Counted from the first letter of the stretch, positions 1-9,413 are shown. The stretch is 64,000 bases of DNA from Pseudarthrobacter sp. W1I19 (GCF_030817835.1 NZ_JAUSZR010000001.1:3782001-3846000), one strand, 5' to 3'. Numbers and translations: made by a program. The notes: generated by a model from the sequence alone, not told the origin.

Positions 1-615
1 TACCAGCAGTTCGAAGGCGACGTTGACTGGAGCGCCTGGGAAAAGGCCGCCCAAACCGTGCAGGACTGGACCGACCGCGGCTATATCAGCAAGGACTCCA
101 CCGGAGTCAGCGCCCAGGACGCCGGCAACGCCTTCGCGGCGGGGCAGTACCCCATCTTCGTTTCCGGCACCTGGTGGGCCGGCGGCTTCGCCGATGACAT
201 CAAGGACTTCCAGTTCGACCAGTTCCTCTTCCCCGCTACAGACCTGCACCCGGGCTCCGGCGGCAACCTCTGGGTGGTCCCCGAGAAGGCACGCAACAAG
301 GAACTCGCCTACGACTTCATGGAGATCACCATGAGCCCGGAGATCCAAAACCTCCTGGGCAACGAAGGCGCCGTTCCTGTCGCCGCCGATGAAGCAGCCA
401 TCACCTCCCCGATCGGCAAGCTCACCACACCTAGGTTCAACGAACTGCTGAACAGCAACGACGGCGGCCTGGGCTGGTACCCCGACTGGCCCGTCCCGGG
501 ACTCAACGACGTCCTGGTCGCCCAGACCAGCGACCTGGTCCAGGGCAACATCACTCCGGCCAAGGCCGTGGAAAACATCAAGGCAGCTTACGAACAGGGC
601 AAGCCCAGCAAGTAG
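1..615 (+). CDS. Carbohydrate ABC transporter substrate-binding protein, 3' part
   Basis: The frame is open from the first base of the window to the stop, so only the last 204 residues are visible; the signal peptide and lipobox would lie upstream. The visible part looks like the C-terminal lobe of an extracellular sugar-binding protein: a Trp-rich ligand-side segment (FVSGTWWAGGF), a GGNLWVV segment, and a closing helix before the end at GKPSK. It is followed by two MalF/MalG-like permeases, an alpha-glucosidase and a dextranase, so the likely ligand is an isomalto-oligosaccharide released from dextran. Family call is firm; ligand is inferred from neighbours. Confidence 0.85.
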   Translation, partial: YQQFEGDVDWSAWEKAAQTVQDWTDRGYISKDSTGVSAQDAGNAFAAGQYPIFVSGTWWAGGFADDIKDFQFDQFLFPATDLHPGSGGNLWVVPEKARNKELAYDFMEITMSPEIQNLLGNEGAVPVAADEAAITSPIGKLTTPRFNELLNSNDGGLGWYPDWPVPGLNDVLVAQTSDLVQGNITPAKAVENIKAAYEQGKPSK

Positions 616-628
616 GCCCGCCCCCAAT

Positions 629-663
629 ATGTGGCGGTGCACCAGACAGGCGCGCCGCCACAT
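629..663 (+). promoter_or_regulatory. Intercistronic hairpin between binding protein and first permease
   Basis: ATGTGGCGG (629-637) is the exact inverse of CCGCCACAT (655-663) with a 17-base loop. It sits between the binding-protein stop and the permease start (678) and has no T-run, so it is more likely an RNA-stability or attenuation element than a full terminator. Such hairpins are known to keep binding protein in excess over permeases (inference here). Confidence 0.5.
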
Positions 664-677
664 GAGAAGGACACATC

Positions 678-1652
678 ATGACCGCAGTCACCCCGGCCCC
701 TCCGGCCCCCGCATCCCGGAACACCCCACGCAGAACAGGAACGCCGCGGCGCACTGCACGGGAAACCCCGCTCGGCTATTGGATCTACCTCCTGCCAGGC
801 GCCATCGGCTTCATCGGCATCGTGGCCATCCCGTTCGGCATGAACCTCTACTACAGCCTCACCAGCTGGCGCGGCGTCGGCACCCCCAAGTTCGTCGGCC
901 TGGACAACTACGCACGCCTCGTGGCCGACCCCGCGTTCTGGGCGTCGTTCCTGCACAGCACCGCTTTTATCCTTGCCATGGCCGTTATCCCCACCGCACT
1001 GGGCGTCTTCCTGGCCGCTGTCCTCTTTGACTACATCGCTCCCAAGTTCGGTGCCCGCGCCGCCAGCATCCTCCGCGCCATGTTCTACCTCCCGCAGATC
1101 CTGCCCATCGTGGTCGCCGGCGTCCTGTGGAAATGGCTGTACCAGCCGCAATACGGGATCATCAACACCGTCCTTGACGGCATGGGCCTGGGCTGGCTGC
1201 AGCAGAACTGGTTGGGCGATTCCGACACCGCCATGCTCGCCGTCATGAACGTCCTGATCTGGCTGCAGATCGGCTACACCGTCGTGGTGTTCATGGCCGG
1301 ACTCTCCCGCGTCGATCCTGCCCTGTACGAGGCGGCCGAGATCGACGGGGCCGGCTGGTTCCAGCGTTTCTGGAGCATCACCGTCCCCCAACTCCGCCCC
1401 GAAATCGCCGTCGTCCTGATCACCACGTCCGTGGCAGCCCTGAAGGTCTTCGCCCCGATCTACGTCCTCACCAGAGGCGGGCCCGGGACCAGCACCATCG
1501 TCCCGGCCTACTTCTCCTACTCAAACTTCTTCACCACCACACAGGTGGGCTACGGCGCCGCCGTCGCCTCGCTCCTTGCGCTTCTCGTCACCATCATCGC
1601 GATCGTGCTGCTGCGCTACCAGACCCGCAACGCCGAGGGATTCGAAAAGTGA
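678..1652 (+). CDS. Sugar ABC transporter permease, MalF-like
   Basis: A 324-residue inner-membrane permease with about six hydrophobic segments. It carries the EAA loop that contacts the ATPase (EAAEIDGAGWFQRFWSITVP, near residues 215-235). The start ATG has AGAAGGA eight bases upstream. Its stop overlaps the next permease by four bases (GTGA), so the two are translationally coupled. With the upstream binding protein it forms a family 1 carbohydrate importer; no ATPase gene is present here, so a shared MsmK/MalK-type ATPase encoded elsewhere is likely needed. Substrate inferred as isomalto-oligosaccharides. Confidence 0.92.
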   Translation: MTAVTPAPPAPASRNTPRRTGTPRRTARETPLGYWIYLLPGAIGFIGIVAIPFGMNLYYSLTSWRGVGTPKFVGLDNYARLVADPAFWASFLHSTAFILAMAVIPTALGVFLAAVLFDYIAPKFGARAASILRAMFYLPQILPIVVAGVLWKWLYQPQYGIINTVLDGMGLGWLQQNWLGDSDTAMLAVMNVLIWLQIGYTVVVFMAGLSRVDPALYEAAEIDGAGWFQRFWSITVPQLRPEIAVVLITTSVAALKVFAPIYVLTRGGPGTSTIVPAYFSYSNFFTTTQVGYGAAVASLLALLVTIIAIVLLRYQTRNAEGFEK

Positions 1653-2560
1653 CCACCACAGCCCCCGCCCCCGACACCGCCCCGGCATCACCGGAACGCC
1701 ACCACAAAACAGCCCGCACCAACAGGAGCGCCAGGAGCCGGCGCGGCATCAGCGGCTGGACCGTCCTGATTCTGCTGGCCGTGGCCGCGGCACTGATGAT
1801 CTTCCCCTTCTGGCTGGCCCTGATCAACGCGTTCAAACCCTCCACGGAGTACATCGCCGACGGCCCCATCGGGATCCCCACCGAGCTGGACTTCACCGCG
1901 ATCATCGACTTCTGGATCGGCGTGAACTTCAACCAGAAACTGCTCAACAGCGTCATCCTCTCCGGCAGCGTCGCCCTGATCGCCGCCAGCTTGAGTCTTC
2001 TCAGCGCCTTCGCCATCGGCATCGGCCGGCTCAAGGGCAGGGTATGGATCCTCGCCGTCTTCATGCTCGCCTTCACTATCCCCCAGGAAGCCCTGGTCTA
2101 CCCGCTCTTCGTCCTCTCCCGGGAACTGAACCTCTACGACAACCTGCTCGGCGTCACCATCATCCTGGCCGTGCTGCAAAGCGCCTTCGGCACCTATATG
2201 CTCGCCTCCGTGCTCGGTTCCTTCCCCATGGAAGTCCTCGAGGCCGCACGACTGGACGGAGCCAGCCGCTTCCAGATCCTCCGGATCATCGTCCTGCCCC
2301 TCACCCGACCAACCCTGGCCGTACTGGTGACCTTCTTCTTCATCTGGACCTGGAACGACTTCTTCCTCCCCCTGGTCCTGCTGCCCAGCGCTTCAAACCA
2401 GACCGTGTCCGTGTCCCTGGGCGCCCTCAGCGGCCAATACACCTCCGACCCCACCGCTCTGGCCGCAGCATCCATGGCCGGCATCCTGCCAGCACTGATC
2501 TTCTTCCTTCTCTTCCAGCGCACCCTCATGCGCGGCGTAAACATCGGAGCCATCAAGTGA
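1649..2560 (+). CDS. Sugar ABC transporter permease, MalG-like
   Basis: A 303-residue second permease with a GTG start inside the end of the first permease gene. It begins with a short basic cytoplasmic tail (about 30 residues), then hydrophobic segments, and has the EAA loop EAARLDGASRFQILRIIVLP in its second half. It pairs with the preceding permease to form the transmembrane channel. The stop TGA overlaps the GTG start of the alpha-glucosidase by four bases, so transporter and hydrolase are one operon. Confidence 0.92.
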   Translation: MTTTAPAPDTAPASPERHHKTARTNRSARSRRGISGWTVLILLAVAAALMIFPFWLALINAFKPSTEYIADGPIGIPTELDFTAIIDFWIGVNFNQKLLNSVILSGSVALIAASLSLLSAFAIGIGRLKGRVWILAVFMLAFTIPQEALVYPLFVLSRELNLYDNLLGVTIILAVLQSAFGTYMLASVLGSFPMEVLEAARLDGASRFQILRIIVLPLTRPTLAVLVTFFFIWTWNDFFLPLVLLPSASNQTVSVSLGALSGQYTSDPTALAAASMAGILPALIFFLLFQRTLMRGVNIGAIK

Positions 2561-4281
2561 CCCTCCAGCCCGCCCTGCGGCACCCCAGCCTCGGTCCGAA
2601 CGACGAATGGTGGAAGGCCGCCGTCGTCTACCAGGTCTATCCGCGCAGCTTCGCCGACTCCAACGGCGACGGCATCGGCGACATCCGCGGCATCATCAAC
2701 CGCCTGGACCACCTTGAAGACCTGGGCATCGACGTCGTCTGGCTCTCCCCCGTCTACGCCTCACCCCAGGACGACAACGGGTACGACATCAGCGACTACT
2801 ACGCCGTGGACCCCACCTTCGGGACCCTGCAGGACCTCGACGAACTCATCGCTGAACTCCACGCCCGCGGCATGAAACTGGTCATGGACCTCGTGGTCAA
2901 CCACACCTCCGACGAACACACCTGGTTCCAGGAATCCCGCGCCAGCCGCAGCAGCGCCAAACGTGACTGGTACATCTGGCGCGACCCCCGCGACGGCGCG
3001 GAACCGAACAACTGGGGCTCCTTCTTCTCCGGCTCAGCCTGGGAACTGGACCAGAACACCGGGCAATACTTCCTCCACCTCTTCTCCCGGAAACAGCCGG
3101 ACCTGAACTGGGACAACCCTGAGGTCCGCGCCGCCGTCTACCAAATGATGAACTGGTGGCTGGACCGCGGCATCGATGGCTTCCGCATGGACGTCATCAG
3201 CTTCATCTCCAAGCACCCCGACCTTCCCGACGGCCCGGTGCAGGACGGCGCAGCCTGGGGCGACGGGATGCCGTTCTACGGATCCGGGCCGCGGGTCCAC
3301 GACTACCTCCAGGAAATGCACCGCGAAGTCTTCGCTGACCGGGACGTCGACCTGATGACCGTGGGCGAGATGGTGGACGCCACTCCCGAACTCGCAGGGC
3401 TCTACACCGATCAGGCACGGCAGGAACTGGACATGATTTTCCAGTTCGAGCACGTGGGCCTGGATCACGGGACCGGGGGCAAGTTCACCCGCAAGCCCCT
3501 GGACCTGGTGGCCGTGAAGCACTCCTTCGCCCGGTGGCAGAAGGCCCTGGCGGACGTTGGCTGGAACAGCCTCTACTGGAACAACCACGACCAGCCCCGC
3601 GCCGTCTCCCGCTTCGGCAATGACACCGACTACTGGTACCAGTCCGCAACGGCCCTTGCTACGGTGCTGCACCTGATGCGGGGCACGCCCTACATCTACC
3701 AGGGCGAAGAGCTGGGCATGACCAACATGCCGTTTTCCACCGTCGACGACTTCCGGGACCTGGAGAGCCTGAACTACTACCGCGAAGCCCTCGCCGGCAG
3801 CGACGGGAGCACGGCCGCCGAACTCCTTGCCGGCATCGCCGTGGGCGGCCGCGACAACGCCCGGACACCCGTGCAGTGGGACGCCACACCGAACGCGGGC
3901 TTCACGACCGGCGAGCCATGGATCCCGGTGAACCCCAACCACACCTGGCTCAACGCCGAAGCCCAGAGGACCGACCCCGGCTCCGTATTCGCCTGGTATC
4001 GCCGGCTGGTCCGGCTCCGTCACGAAGAGCCTGTCCTGGTCGACGGGCGCTTCATCCTCCTGTACCCGGAGGACCCGCAACTGTTCGCTTACACGCGCAC
4101 CAACGAGGACACCAGCCTGATGGTCCTGGCCAACTGCTCCGCCGGATCGGTTTCTCTGGGCGCGGAAATCGAAACCGGATGGGCGCATGCGGAAGTTCTA
4201 CTCAATAACCAGCCTGACGCTAACCCAGCCCAGCAATTGCGGCCCTGGGAGGTGATCGTCCTCCGTAAGCGTCTCAGCTGA
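2557..4281 (+). CDS. GH13 alpha-glucosidase, probably oligo-1,6-glucosidase
   Basis: A 574-residue cytoplasmic GH13 enzyme. The open frame extends far upstream, but the GTG at 2557 overlapping the permease stop gives the usual family length. Conserved regions are all visible: DLVVNHTSD (about residues 111-119), GFRMDVIS with nucleophile D212, acid/base E271 in TVGEM, and NNHDQ (342-346). The residue after the nucleophile is Val213; in oligo-1,6-glucosidases a Val here favours alpha-1,6 bonds, whereas alpha-1,4 enzymes tend to have Thr (established for the family). No signal peptide, so it would cleave imported isomalto-oligosaccharides to glucose. Exact specificity is inferred. Confidence 0.9.
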   Translation: MTLQPALRHPSLGPNDEWWKAAVVYQVYPRSFADSNGDGIGDIRGIINRLDHLEDLGIDVVWLSPVYASPQDDNGYDISDYYAVDPTFGTLQDLDELIAELHARGMKLVMDLVVNHTSDEHTWFQESRASRSSAKRDWYIWRDPRDGAEPNNWGSFFSGSAWELDQNTGQYFLHLFSRKQPDLNWDNPEVRAAVYQMMNWWLDRGIDGFRMDVISFISKHPDLPDGPVQDGAAWGDGMPFYGSGPRVHDYLQEMHREVFADRDVDLMTVGEMVDATPELAGLYTDQARQELDMIFQFEHVGLDHGTGGKFTRKPLDLVAVKHSFARWQKALADVGWNSLYWNNHDQPRAVSRFGNDTDYWYQSATALATVLHLMRGTPYIYQGEELGMTNMPFSTVDDFRDLESLNYYREALAGSDGSTAAELLAGIAVGGRDNARTPVQWDATPNAGFTTGEPWIPVNPNHTWLNAEAQRTDPGSVFAWYRRLVRLRHEEPVLVDGRFILLYPEDPQLFAYTRTNEDTSLMVLANCSAGSVSLGAEIETGWAHAEVLLNNQPDANPAQQLRPWEVIVLRKRLS

Positions 4282-4386
4282 GGTAACCCACGGGCCGGCA
4301 ACCCCGGTACCCACACAACGGAGTGTGCTGCTACTCAGAGGAGCAGTCTCCATGGGCACAACGCCCGATCGACGAGAGGAACTATC

Positions 4387-6309
4387 ATGCCCGGATCAGG
4401 GCTGAGGCTACTAGCCAAAACCATCACCATCGCCGCAGCCACCATGCTTGTGGGCAGCGGCACTGCCATCCCGGCCCAGGCCGCCGGCAGCGCTCCGGCT
4501 GCCCCGAAGAAATCCGCCGAAGTAAGTACCGTGGACAACGGCAACCTGCACACCTGGTGGCACAACAACGGGGTCTTCAACACCGAAGGCCCCATCGGGG
4601 ACAACGAGGTGCGGCAGTCCTCGATCTACGACGTCCAGGTCGCCTCAGCCAACCAACCGGAGAAGGCCTACGACGCCTTCACCTACATGAGCATCCCCCG
4701 CAGCGGAAAGGACAAGGTCGGCTACACCAAGGAAGACGGCGCGGAGTTCTCCTCCCAGGCCGGCCTGTCCATGAGCTGGTCCAGCTTTGAGTACGCCAAG
4801 GACGTCTGGGTGGAGGTCAATCTCAAGACCGGCCAGACCATCACCTCAGCCGACCAGGTCCAGATCCGTCCCAGCAGCTACACCTTCGAAAAGCAGCTCG
4901 TGGACGCGGACACCGTGAAAATCAAAGTGCCCTACTCTGACGCCGGCTACCGGTTCTCGTTGGAGTTCGAACCGCAGCTGTACACGGCGTACAACGACAT
5001 GACCGGGGACAGCGGCAAGCTGACCACCAGCGCCGAGGGCAACCGCGCCATCCACACCGAGCCCCGGAACTCCATGATGATCTTCGCCGAACCGAAACTC
5101 CGCGGCGAACAAAAGGAGCGCCTGGTTCCGGCCGAGGAATCAGGAAGTATCCACTACCCGGCCGAAGGTGAGGTGACCAACCTCAACTCAGTTACCGAGG
5201 AGATCATCTACTTCAAGCCCGGCACCTACAGCATGGGATCGGACTACCACGCAGTCCTGCCACCCAATGTGAAATGGGTCTACTTGGCACCCGGAGCATA
5301 CGTAAAGGGTGCTTTCAAGTTCCCTGAAGGCAACCAAGCCCAATACAAAGTCACCGGATACGGGGTCCTTTCCGGCGAGCAATACGTCTACGAGCCAGAC
5401 ACCAGCAACGGCTACAAGGCACTCAACGGAGCATCCAACTGCCACGTCACCTGCGTGAAAATGCTGCAGTTCGAATCCTCCAACGCCGGACAGAAACTCG
5501 ACCTGCAAGGCGTCACGATCAACGAACCGCCCTATCACTCCTTCGTCGTCTACGCGCACGAAGGAGAAAAAGAGGTGGGCGTGGAGCGCTTCCAAATGAA
5601 TGTGGAGAACTACAAGCAGGTCGGCAGCTGGTACTGGCAGACCGACGGACTGGAACTCTACGACGGCAGCACCATGAAGAACACCTTCTTCAATTCCAAT
5701 GACGACGTGCTGAAGATGTACCACAGCGACGTCAGCATCGATAACACCGTGATCTGGAAGAACGAGAACGGACCAGTGGTTCAGTGGGGCTGGACGCCGC
5801 GGAACATCGACAACGTGAACGTCACCAACACCTCGGTCATCCATAACCGGATGTACTGGAAGGACGTTAAATACAACACCTGCATCTTCAATTCCTCCTC
5901 TCACTGGGAGGATATGGGCTCCACCACCAAGGCGGACCCCAGCACCACGGTCAGGAACATGACGTTCGACAACTTCACTGTAGAGGGCATGACCAACTGC
6001 GCCATCCGCGTCTATGCCCTGTCGAACACGGAAAACATCAACATCAAGAATCTCCAGATTGACAGCTGGAACGGACTCGACTGGACCTCGCAGGTCAGCC
6101 ACCTCAAGCGCTACACCAACCCTGCAGGCGAGAAGGTCACCATGGGCAACGAGGTGACTGACGGCAAGGGCCTCGCGCTGGAAAACTACTCCGTTGGTGG
6201 CGAAATCATCGAGAAATCCGCTGGCAATTGGGCCGACTACCTGCCTGGCCGGCTCGGCTTCGATGGCGAGAACTGGGACAGCTGGAACGCCTTCAAGTCC
6301 ACCCCTTAA
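4387..6309 (+). CDS. Secreted GH49 dextranase
   Basis: A 640-residue secreted enzyme. The N terminus has a signal peptide (basic residues, hydrophobic core, likely cleavage near AQA at 30-32). Much of the sequence (NGNLHTWWHNNGVF near 51, SYDV/IYDVQVAS near 80, right-handed beta-helix body after about 230) matches what I know of Arthrobacter GH49 dextranases. The catalytic acid cluster is visible as D420 (WQTDG) and D439-D440 (NSNDD). It would cut alpha-1,6-glucan outside the cell to isomalto-oligosaccharides for the upstream importer. GAGAGGA precedes the ATG by seven bases. Within GH49 an isomaltotrio-dextranase activity cannot be excluded. Confidence 0.93.
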   Translation: MPGSGLRLLAKTITIAAATMLVGSGTAIPAQAAGSAPAAPKKSAEVSTVDNGNLHTWWHNNGVFNTEGPIGDNEVRQSSIYDVQVASANQPEKAYDAFTYMSIPRSGKDKVGYTKEDGAEFSSQAGLSMSWSSFEYAKDVWVEVNLKTGQTITSADQVQIRPSSYTFEKQLVDADTVKIKVPYSDAGYRFSLEFEPQLYTAYNDMTGDSGKLTTSAEGNRAIHTEPRNSMMIFAEPKLRGEQKERLVPAEESGSIHYPAEGEVTNLNSVTEEIIYFKPGTYSMGSDYHAVLPPNVKWVYLAPGAYVKGAFKFPEGNQAQYKVTGYGVLSGEQYVYEPDTSNGYKALNGASNCHVTCVKMLQFESSNAGQKLDLQGVTINEPPYHSFVVYAHEGEKEVGVERFQMNVENYKQVGSWYWQTDGLELYDGSTMKNTFFNSNDDVLKMYHSDVSIDNTVIWKNENGPVVQWGWTPRNIDNVNVTNTSVIHNRMYWKDVKYNTCIFNSSSHWEDMGSTTKADPSTTVRNMTFDNFTVEGMTNCAIRVYALSNTENINIKNLQIDSWNGLDWTSQVSHLKRYTNPAGEKVTMGNEVTDGKGLALENYSVGGEIIEKSAGNWADYLPGRLGFDGENWDSWNAFKSTP

Positions 6310-6339
6310 CCAGACGAAGTACAGCCAGCTTGTGAACAA

Positions 6340-6373
6340 AAGCGGGCAGCAGCGCAAAAGCTGCTGCCCGCTT
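6340..6373 (+). terminator. Strong hairpin after dextranase
   Basis: AAGCGGGCAGCAG (6340-6352) pairs perfectly over 13 bp with CTGCTGCCCGCTT (6361-6373), loop of eight bases. It lies 30 bases after the dextranase stop and just before the glucokinase start. It lacks a clear T-run, so it may only partly terminate; the glucokinase gene may be read through or have its own promoter. Confidence 0.7.
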
Positions 6374-6399
6374 CCTTAATCTTGAAAGAACGGAACAGC

Positions 6400-7203
6400 A
6401 TGGCCAACACCAACGTCCAGACCGGCTGCTTCATCGGCATTGACATCGGCGGTACCGGCATCAAGGGAGGCATCGTCAATCCCGGGAAGGGCATTCTCGA
6501 AGGCAGCTGCATTCGCCTGGCAACACCGCAGCCCGCCACCGCGAACCTGGTGAATGAGGTTGTCTCGCAGATCGTGAACGAACTCGCTGCGGGAAGCAAT
6601 TCCCTGGACCACTCCTCAACCGTAGGGGTGACTTTCCCCGGTATCGTCCAGCATGGAATATCCAGGTCTGCCGCAAACATGGACAGCAGCTTCATCAACT
6701 GTGACATCAACACCCTTTTCGCAGGGCGCCTGGGCCGACCAACTGCCGTTATCAACGACGCCGATGCCGCCGGACTCGCAGAAGCCCGATGTGGTGCCGG
6801 CAAACACATCAACGGAACCGTCCTTGTGATCACCCTGGGCACAGGCATCGGCTCAGCCCTGATCTTCGACGGGCAACTTGTACCAAACGCCGAGCTCGGC
6901 CACCTTTCCGTAGACGGCTTCGACGCCGAAATCAAAGCCTCCGCTGTCGCCCGGGAACGCGACGGACTCACGTGGAAGGAATATAGTGCCCGGCTCCAGC
7001 GCTACTTTTCCGAACTCGAGTTCATATTCTCCCCCGAACTGATCATCGTCGGCGGAGGCATCTCCCAAAGAACAGACGAATACCTGCCCCACCTCAACCT
7101 GAGGACGCCGATAGTACCGGCAAGGCTGAAAAACGAAGCAGGCATTGTCGGTGCCGCCTTGCAAGCAGCATCAACCCGCAACGGCATATCTGCTCCGGCC
7201 TAG
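6400..7203 (+). CDS. ppgK: ROK-family polyphosphate glucokinase
   Basis: A 267-residue ROK kinase. An in-frame TTG lies at 6382, but the ATG at 6400 with AAAGAACGG upstream fits the family N terminus. Seen motifs: GIDIGGTGIKGG (phosphate 1), NDADAAG (sugar site with the catalytic Asp), LGTGIGSA (phosphate 2), ELGH, and a closing GGGISQ plus AGIVGAAL. The short form and the LVPNAELGHL / TPIVPARL segments resemble actinobacterial polyphosphate/ATP glucokinases (EC 2.7.1.63). It would phosphorylate the glucose released by the GH13 enzyme. ATP-only glucokinase is the alternative. Confidence 0.85.
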   Translation: MANTNVQTGCFIGIDIGGTGIKGGIVNPGKGILEGSCIRLATPQPATANLVNEVVSQIVNELAAGSNSLDHSSTVGVTFPGIVQHGISRSAANMDSSFINCDINTLFAGRLGRPTAVINDADAAGLAEARCGAGKHINGTVLVITLGTGIGSALIFDGQLVPNAELGHLSVDGFDAEIKASAVARERDGLTWKEYSARLQRYFSELEFIFSPELIIVGGGISQRTDEYLPHLNLRTPIVPARLKNEAGIVGAALQAASTRNGISAPA

Positions 7204-7305
7204 CTCGCATCGAGTTCCGCTAATTCCTCCGCCAGGCAGTTCTCCGGAATGAAAGCCGGTACAGCGCCGTTGTAGCCGAGGCATAACGAACCCCGGAAGG
7301 GACCC

Positions 7306-8142
7306 ATGAACACCATTCCAGCCGCCAAGGTGGAGCGCTGGCAGCGCTTCCGCGACAACAGGGACAAGGCGCTGGCCGCCCGCCACGGCTGGCTGACCCT
7401 CACCTCCTTCCAGTGGCTTGAAGACTCTCCGGCCGCCGTCGAGATGGTGCCCGGCCTCTGGTCCACGGACGGTACGACGGCGTCACTCACCGCAGTGCCC
7501 GCGGACGGTTTGACGCTGGTGGAGACAGGGCAATCGGTGGCTGGGACCATAACGGCGTCCCTCGCCGACGAAGAATCACTGATGTGGGTCCAGTTCGGCG
7601 GCAAGGACGGCGCCCAGGTGGTGGTTGAGCTGGCCATGCGGGGCGGCCGCTACGCCATACGGACCAGGGACGCGGAGTCCCCCGTTTTCACGGAATTCCA
7701 AGGCGTCCCCACCTACCCGTACAACCCGGACTGGGAAATTGCTGGCCGGTTCGAGCCCTATCCGGAGCCTGTGGAGGTTCCGATCGCCACTGCCAACCCG
7801 CTGGTGGACGGCATCCACCGAACCGTGGGCGAAGTTGTGTTCCGTGTGCCGGGCAGTCCGCACGAAATGCGGCTGCAGGCGGAGGAGGAAAAGCTCGGGG
7901 CGCTGGCCGTCACGTTCCACGACGAAACCAACGGCGAAACCACGGACGACTGGCGCAAGCTCACCGTGCCCCGGCCGCGGCACGATGCAGCCGGCAACTC
8001 AACCGTGGTCCTCGATTTCAACCGGGCCATCAACTACCCCAGCGCTTTTACACCCTATGGAACCTGCCCTATGCCGGTGAAGAACAACTCGCTGGACGTG
8101 CGCGTGGAGGCCGGCGAGAGGCAGCCGTACCCCAGTGATTGA
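7306..8142 (+). CDS. DUF1684 family protein
   Basis: A 278-residue soluble protein with no signal peptide, starting after GGAAGGG at good spacing. The N-terminal WRQ/RWQRFRDNRDKALAARHGWLTL and the C-terminal YGTCPMPVKNNSLDVRVEAGERQ are the conserved ends of DUF1684, a family of unknown biochemical function. The second half contains the RDAESP...YPYNPDW region and an FNRAINYPSAFTPYG segment also typical of the family. It stands alone between the dextran locus and a convergent acyl-CoA dehydrogenase. No function assigned. Confidence 0.85.
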   Translation: MNTIPAAKVERWQRFRDNRDKALAARHGWLTLTSFQWLEDSPAAVEMVPGLWSTDGTTASLTAVPADGLTLVETGQSVAGTITASLADEESLMWVQFGGKDGAQVVVELAMRGGRYAIRTRDAESPVFTEFQGVPTYPYNPDWEIAGRFEPYPEPVEVPIATANPLVDGIHRTVGEVVFRVPGSPHEMRLQAEEEKLGALAVTFHDETNGETTDDWRKLTVPRPRHDAAGNSTVVLDFNRAINYPSAFTPYGTCPMPVKNNSLDVRVEAGERQPYPSD

Positions 8143-8202
8143 ACCTTTCGGAAGCGCGGTGATTGAGCCTGTCGAAATCCGGTTTCGACTGGCTCAACCA
8201 CC
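8136..8202. repeat. REP-like palindromic element
   Basis: GGTGATTGAGCCTGTCGAAA (8159-8178) faces an inverted, imperfect copy GTTTCGACTGGCTCAACCAC (8182-8201), and a degenerate third copy (GTGATTGAACCTTTCGGAAG) starts at 8137. It lies between convergent genes and could fold into a long hairpin. A single-arm copy recurs at 36700-36721, so this is a dispersed family. Confidence 0.75.
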
Positions 8203-8207
8203 GGGCG

Positions 8208-9413
8208 TCAGACGATCGCCGAAAGCCCCGTGATGGCCCGCCCCACGATCAAGGTGTTGATCTCGAACGATCCCTCGTACGTGTAGATGGCCTCCGCGTC
8301 CGAGAAGATCTTCGCCATCCGGTAGTCGGTGACAATGCCGTTTCCGCCCAGGATTGACCTGCCCAGGGCAACCGTCTCGCGCATCCGGGCGCTGAGGTAC
8401 GACTTGGCCAGTGCCACCTGCGGCATATCGGCGGCGTCGGCGTCCTGCAGCCTGGCCAGCCCGGCCATCATGCCCATGCTGGCCACGGCGTTGCCCAGCA
8501 TGGTCACAAGCTGCTGCTGGACCAGCTGGAACTGTGCCAGCGGGCGGCCGAATTGATGCCGCTCCACGGCGTACTGCCGGGCGACGTCGAAGGCCGCCAG
8601 CTGCTGGCCCACCGTCTGCCACGCCACCATGATGCGCGAGCCGCGCAGCAACTCGTTCGTGTCATCGAAACTGCTGATGGCGGCGAAGCGGTCCTCCTCC
8701 GCTACCCGGACGTCGTCGAAGACGATGTCCGCATTCTGCACGGTCCGCAGCGCGATCTTGTTTTCGATCCGCCTCCGGGTGACCCCCGGCAGGGTGGCAT
8801 CAACAATGAAGCCCCGCACCGAACCGTCCGCCTCATCGCGCGCCCACACCAGCATGTAGTCGCAGAACGTCCCGTTGCCAATCCACCGCTTCGCGCCGTT
8901 CAGCACCCAGGTGTCTCCGCCGTCGTCCGCCCTGCCTGTTGCGGAAGAAATCCGCCGTGCGCGCGTCTCCATGCCGCCAGCCACGTCCGAACCATGGTTC
9001 GGTTCGGTGAGGGCGAACGCGCCGGTGATCCGCAGGTTTGAGGCGTCGTCCAGCAGCCGCCGCTTCTGGCCGGCGCTGCCGAAGGCGTACAGCGACTCAA
9101 CGAAGAGATCGTGATGGACCAGGAAGAAGGTGGCAATGGACGTGTCCGCGCGGGTCATCTCGGCGATCACCAGGCCAGCGAACAGGTGGCTGTAGCCGCG
9201 CTGCGCAGGGGTGCTCAGCTGCAGGGCCGCGAGTTTGGGCAGGATGTGCGCGGGAAATTCGGCCTTGTTCCACCAGTCGCCGGCAAAAGGTGCGATCTCC
9301 GCGGCCAGGAACTCCCGCAGTTCGGCCAGCTTGTCCCGTTCAGCCTGGTTCAGCAGGGATTCGACGGCGAAAAAATCGGCCGACGGTAACACGGCAGTTT
9401 TAGGGAGGGTCAT
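8208..9413 (-). CDS. Acyl-CoA dehydrogenase, glutaryl-CoA dehydrogenase-like
   Basis: A 401-residue FAD flavoenzyme. FAD/substrate segments [15 protein letters not shown] (about 150) and [13 protein letters not shown] (about 185) are present. The C-terminal [19 protein letters not shown] carries the catalytic Glu in the position used by glutaryl-CoA dehydrogenases. It overlaps the upstream SDR gene by four bases (ATGA), giving a two-gene operon. Given the SDR partner, a role in short/branched-chain acyl-CoA or amino-acid degradation is likely. The exact acyl substrate is not decided by sequence reading. Confidence 0.9.
   Translation of the reverse strand: MTLPKTAVLPSADFFAVESLLNQAERDKLAELREFLAAEIAPFAGDWWNKAEFPAHILPKLAALQLSTPAQRGYSHLFAGLVIAEMTRADTSIATFFLVHHDLFVESLYAFGSAGQKRRLLDDASNLRITGAFALTEPNHGSDVAGGMETRARRISSATGRADDGGDTWVLNGAKRWIGNGTFCDYMLVWARDEADGSVRGFIVDATLPGVTRRRIENKIALRTVQNADIVFDDVRVAEEDRFAAISSFDDTNELLRGSRIMVAWQTVGQQLAAFDVARQYAVERHQFGRPLAQFQLVQQQLVTMLGNAVASMGMMAGLARLQDADAADMPQVALAKSYLSARMRETVALGRSILGGNGIVTDYRMAKIFSDAEAIYTYEGSFEINTLIVGRAITGLSAIV

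Noticed and set aside
3034..4188. Long minus-strand open frame opposite the GH13 gene
   Set aside because: Val/Gly/His-rich composition typical of antisense frames; GH13 active-site motifs are on the plus strand.
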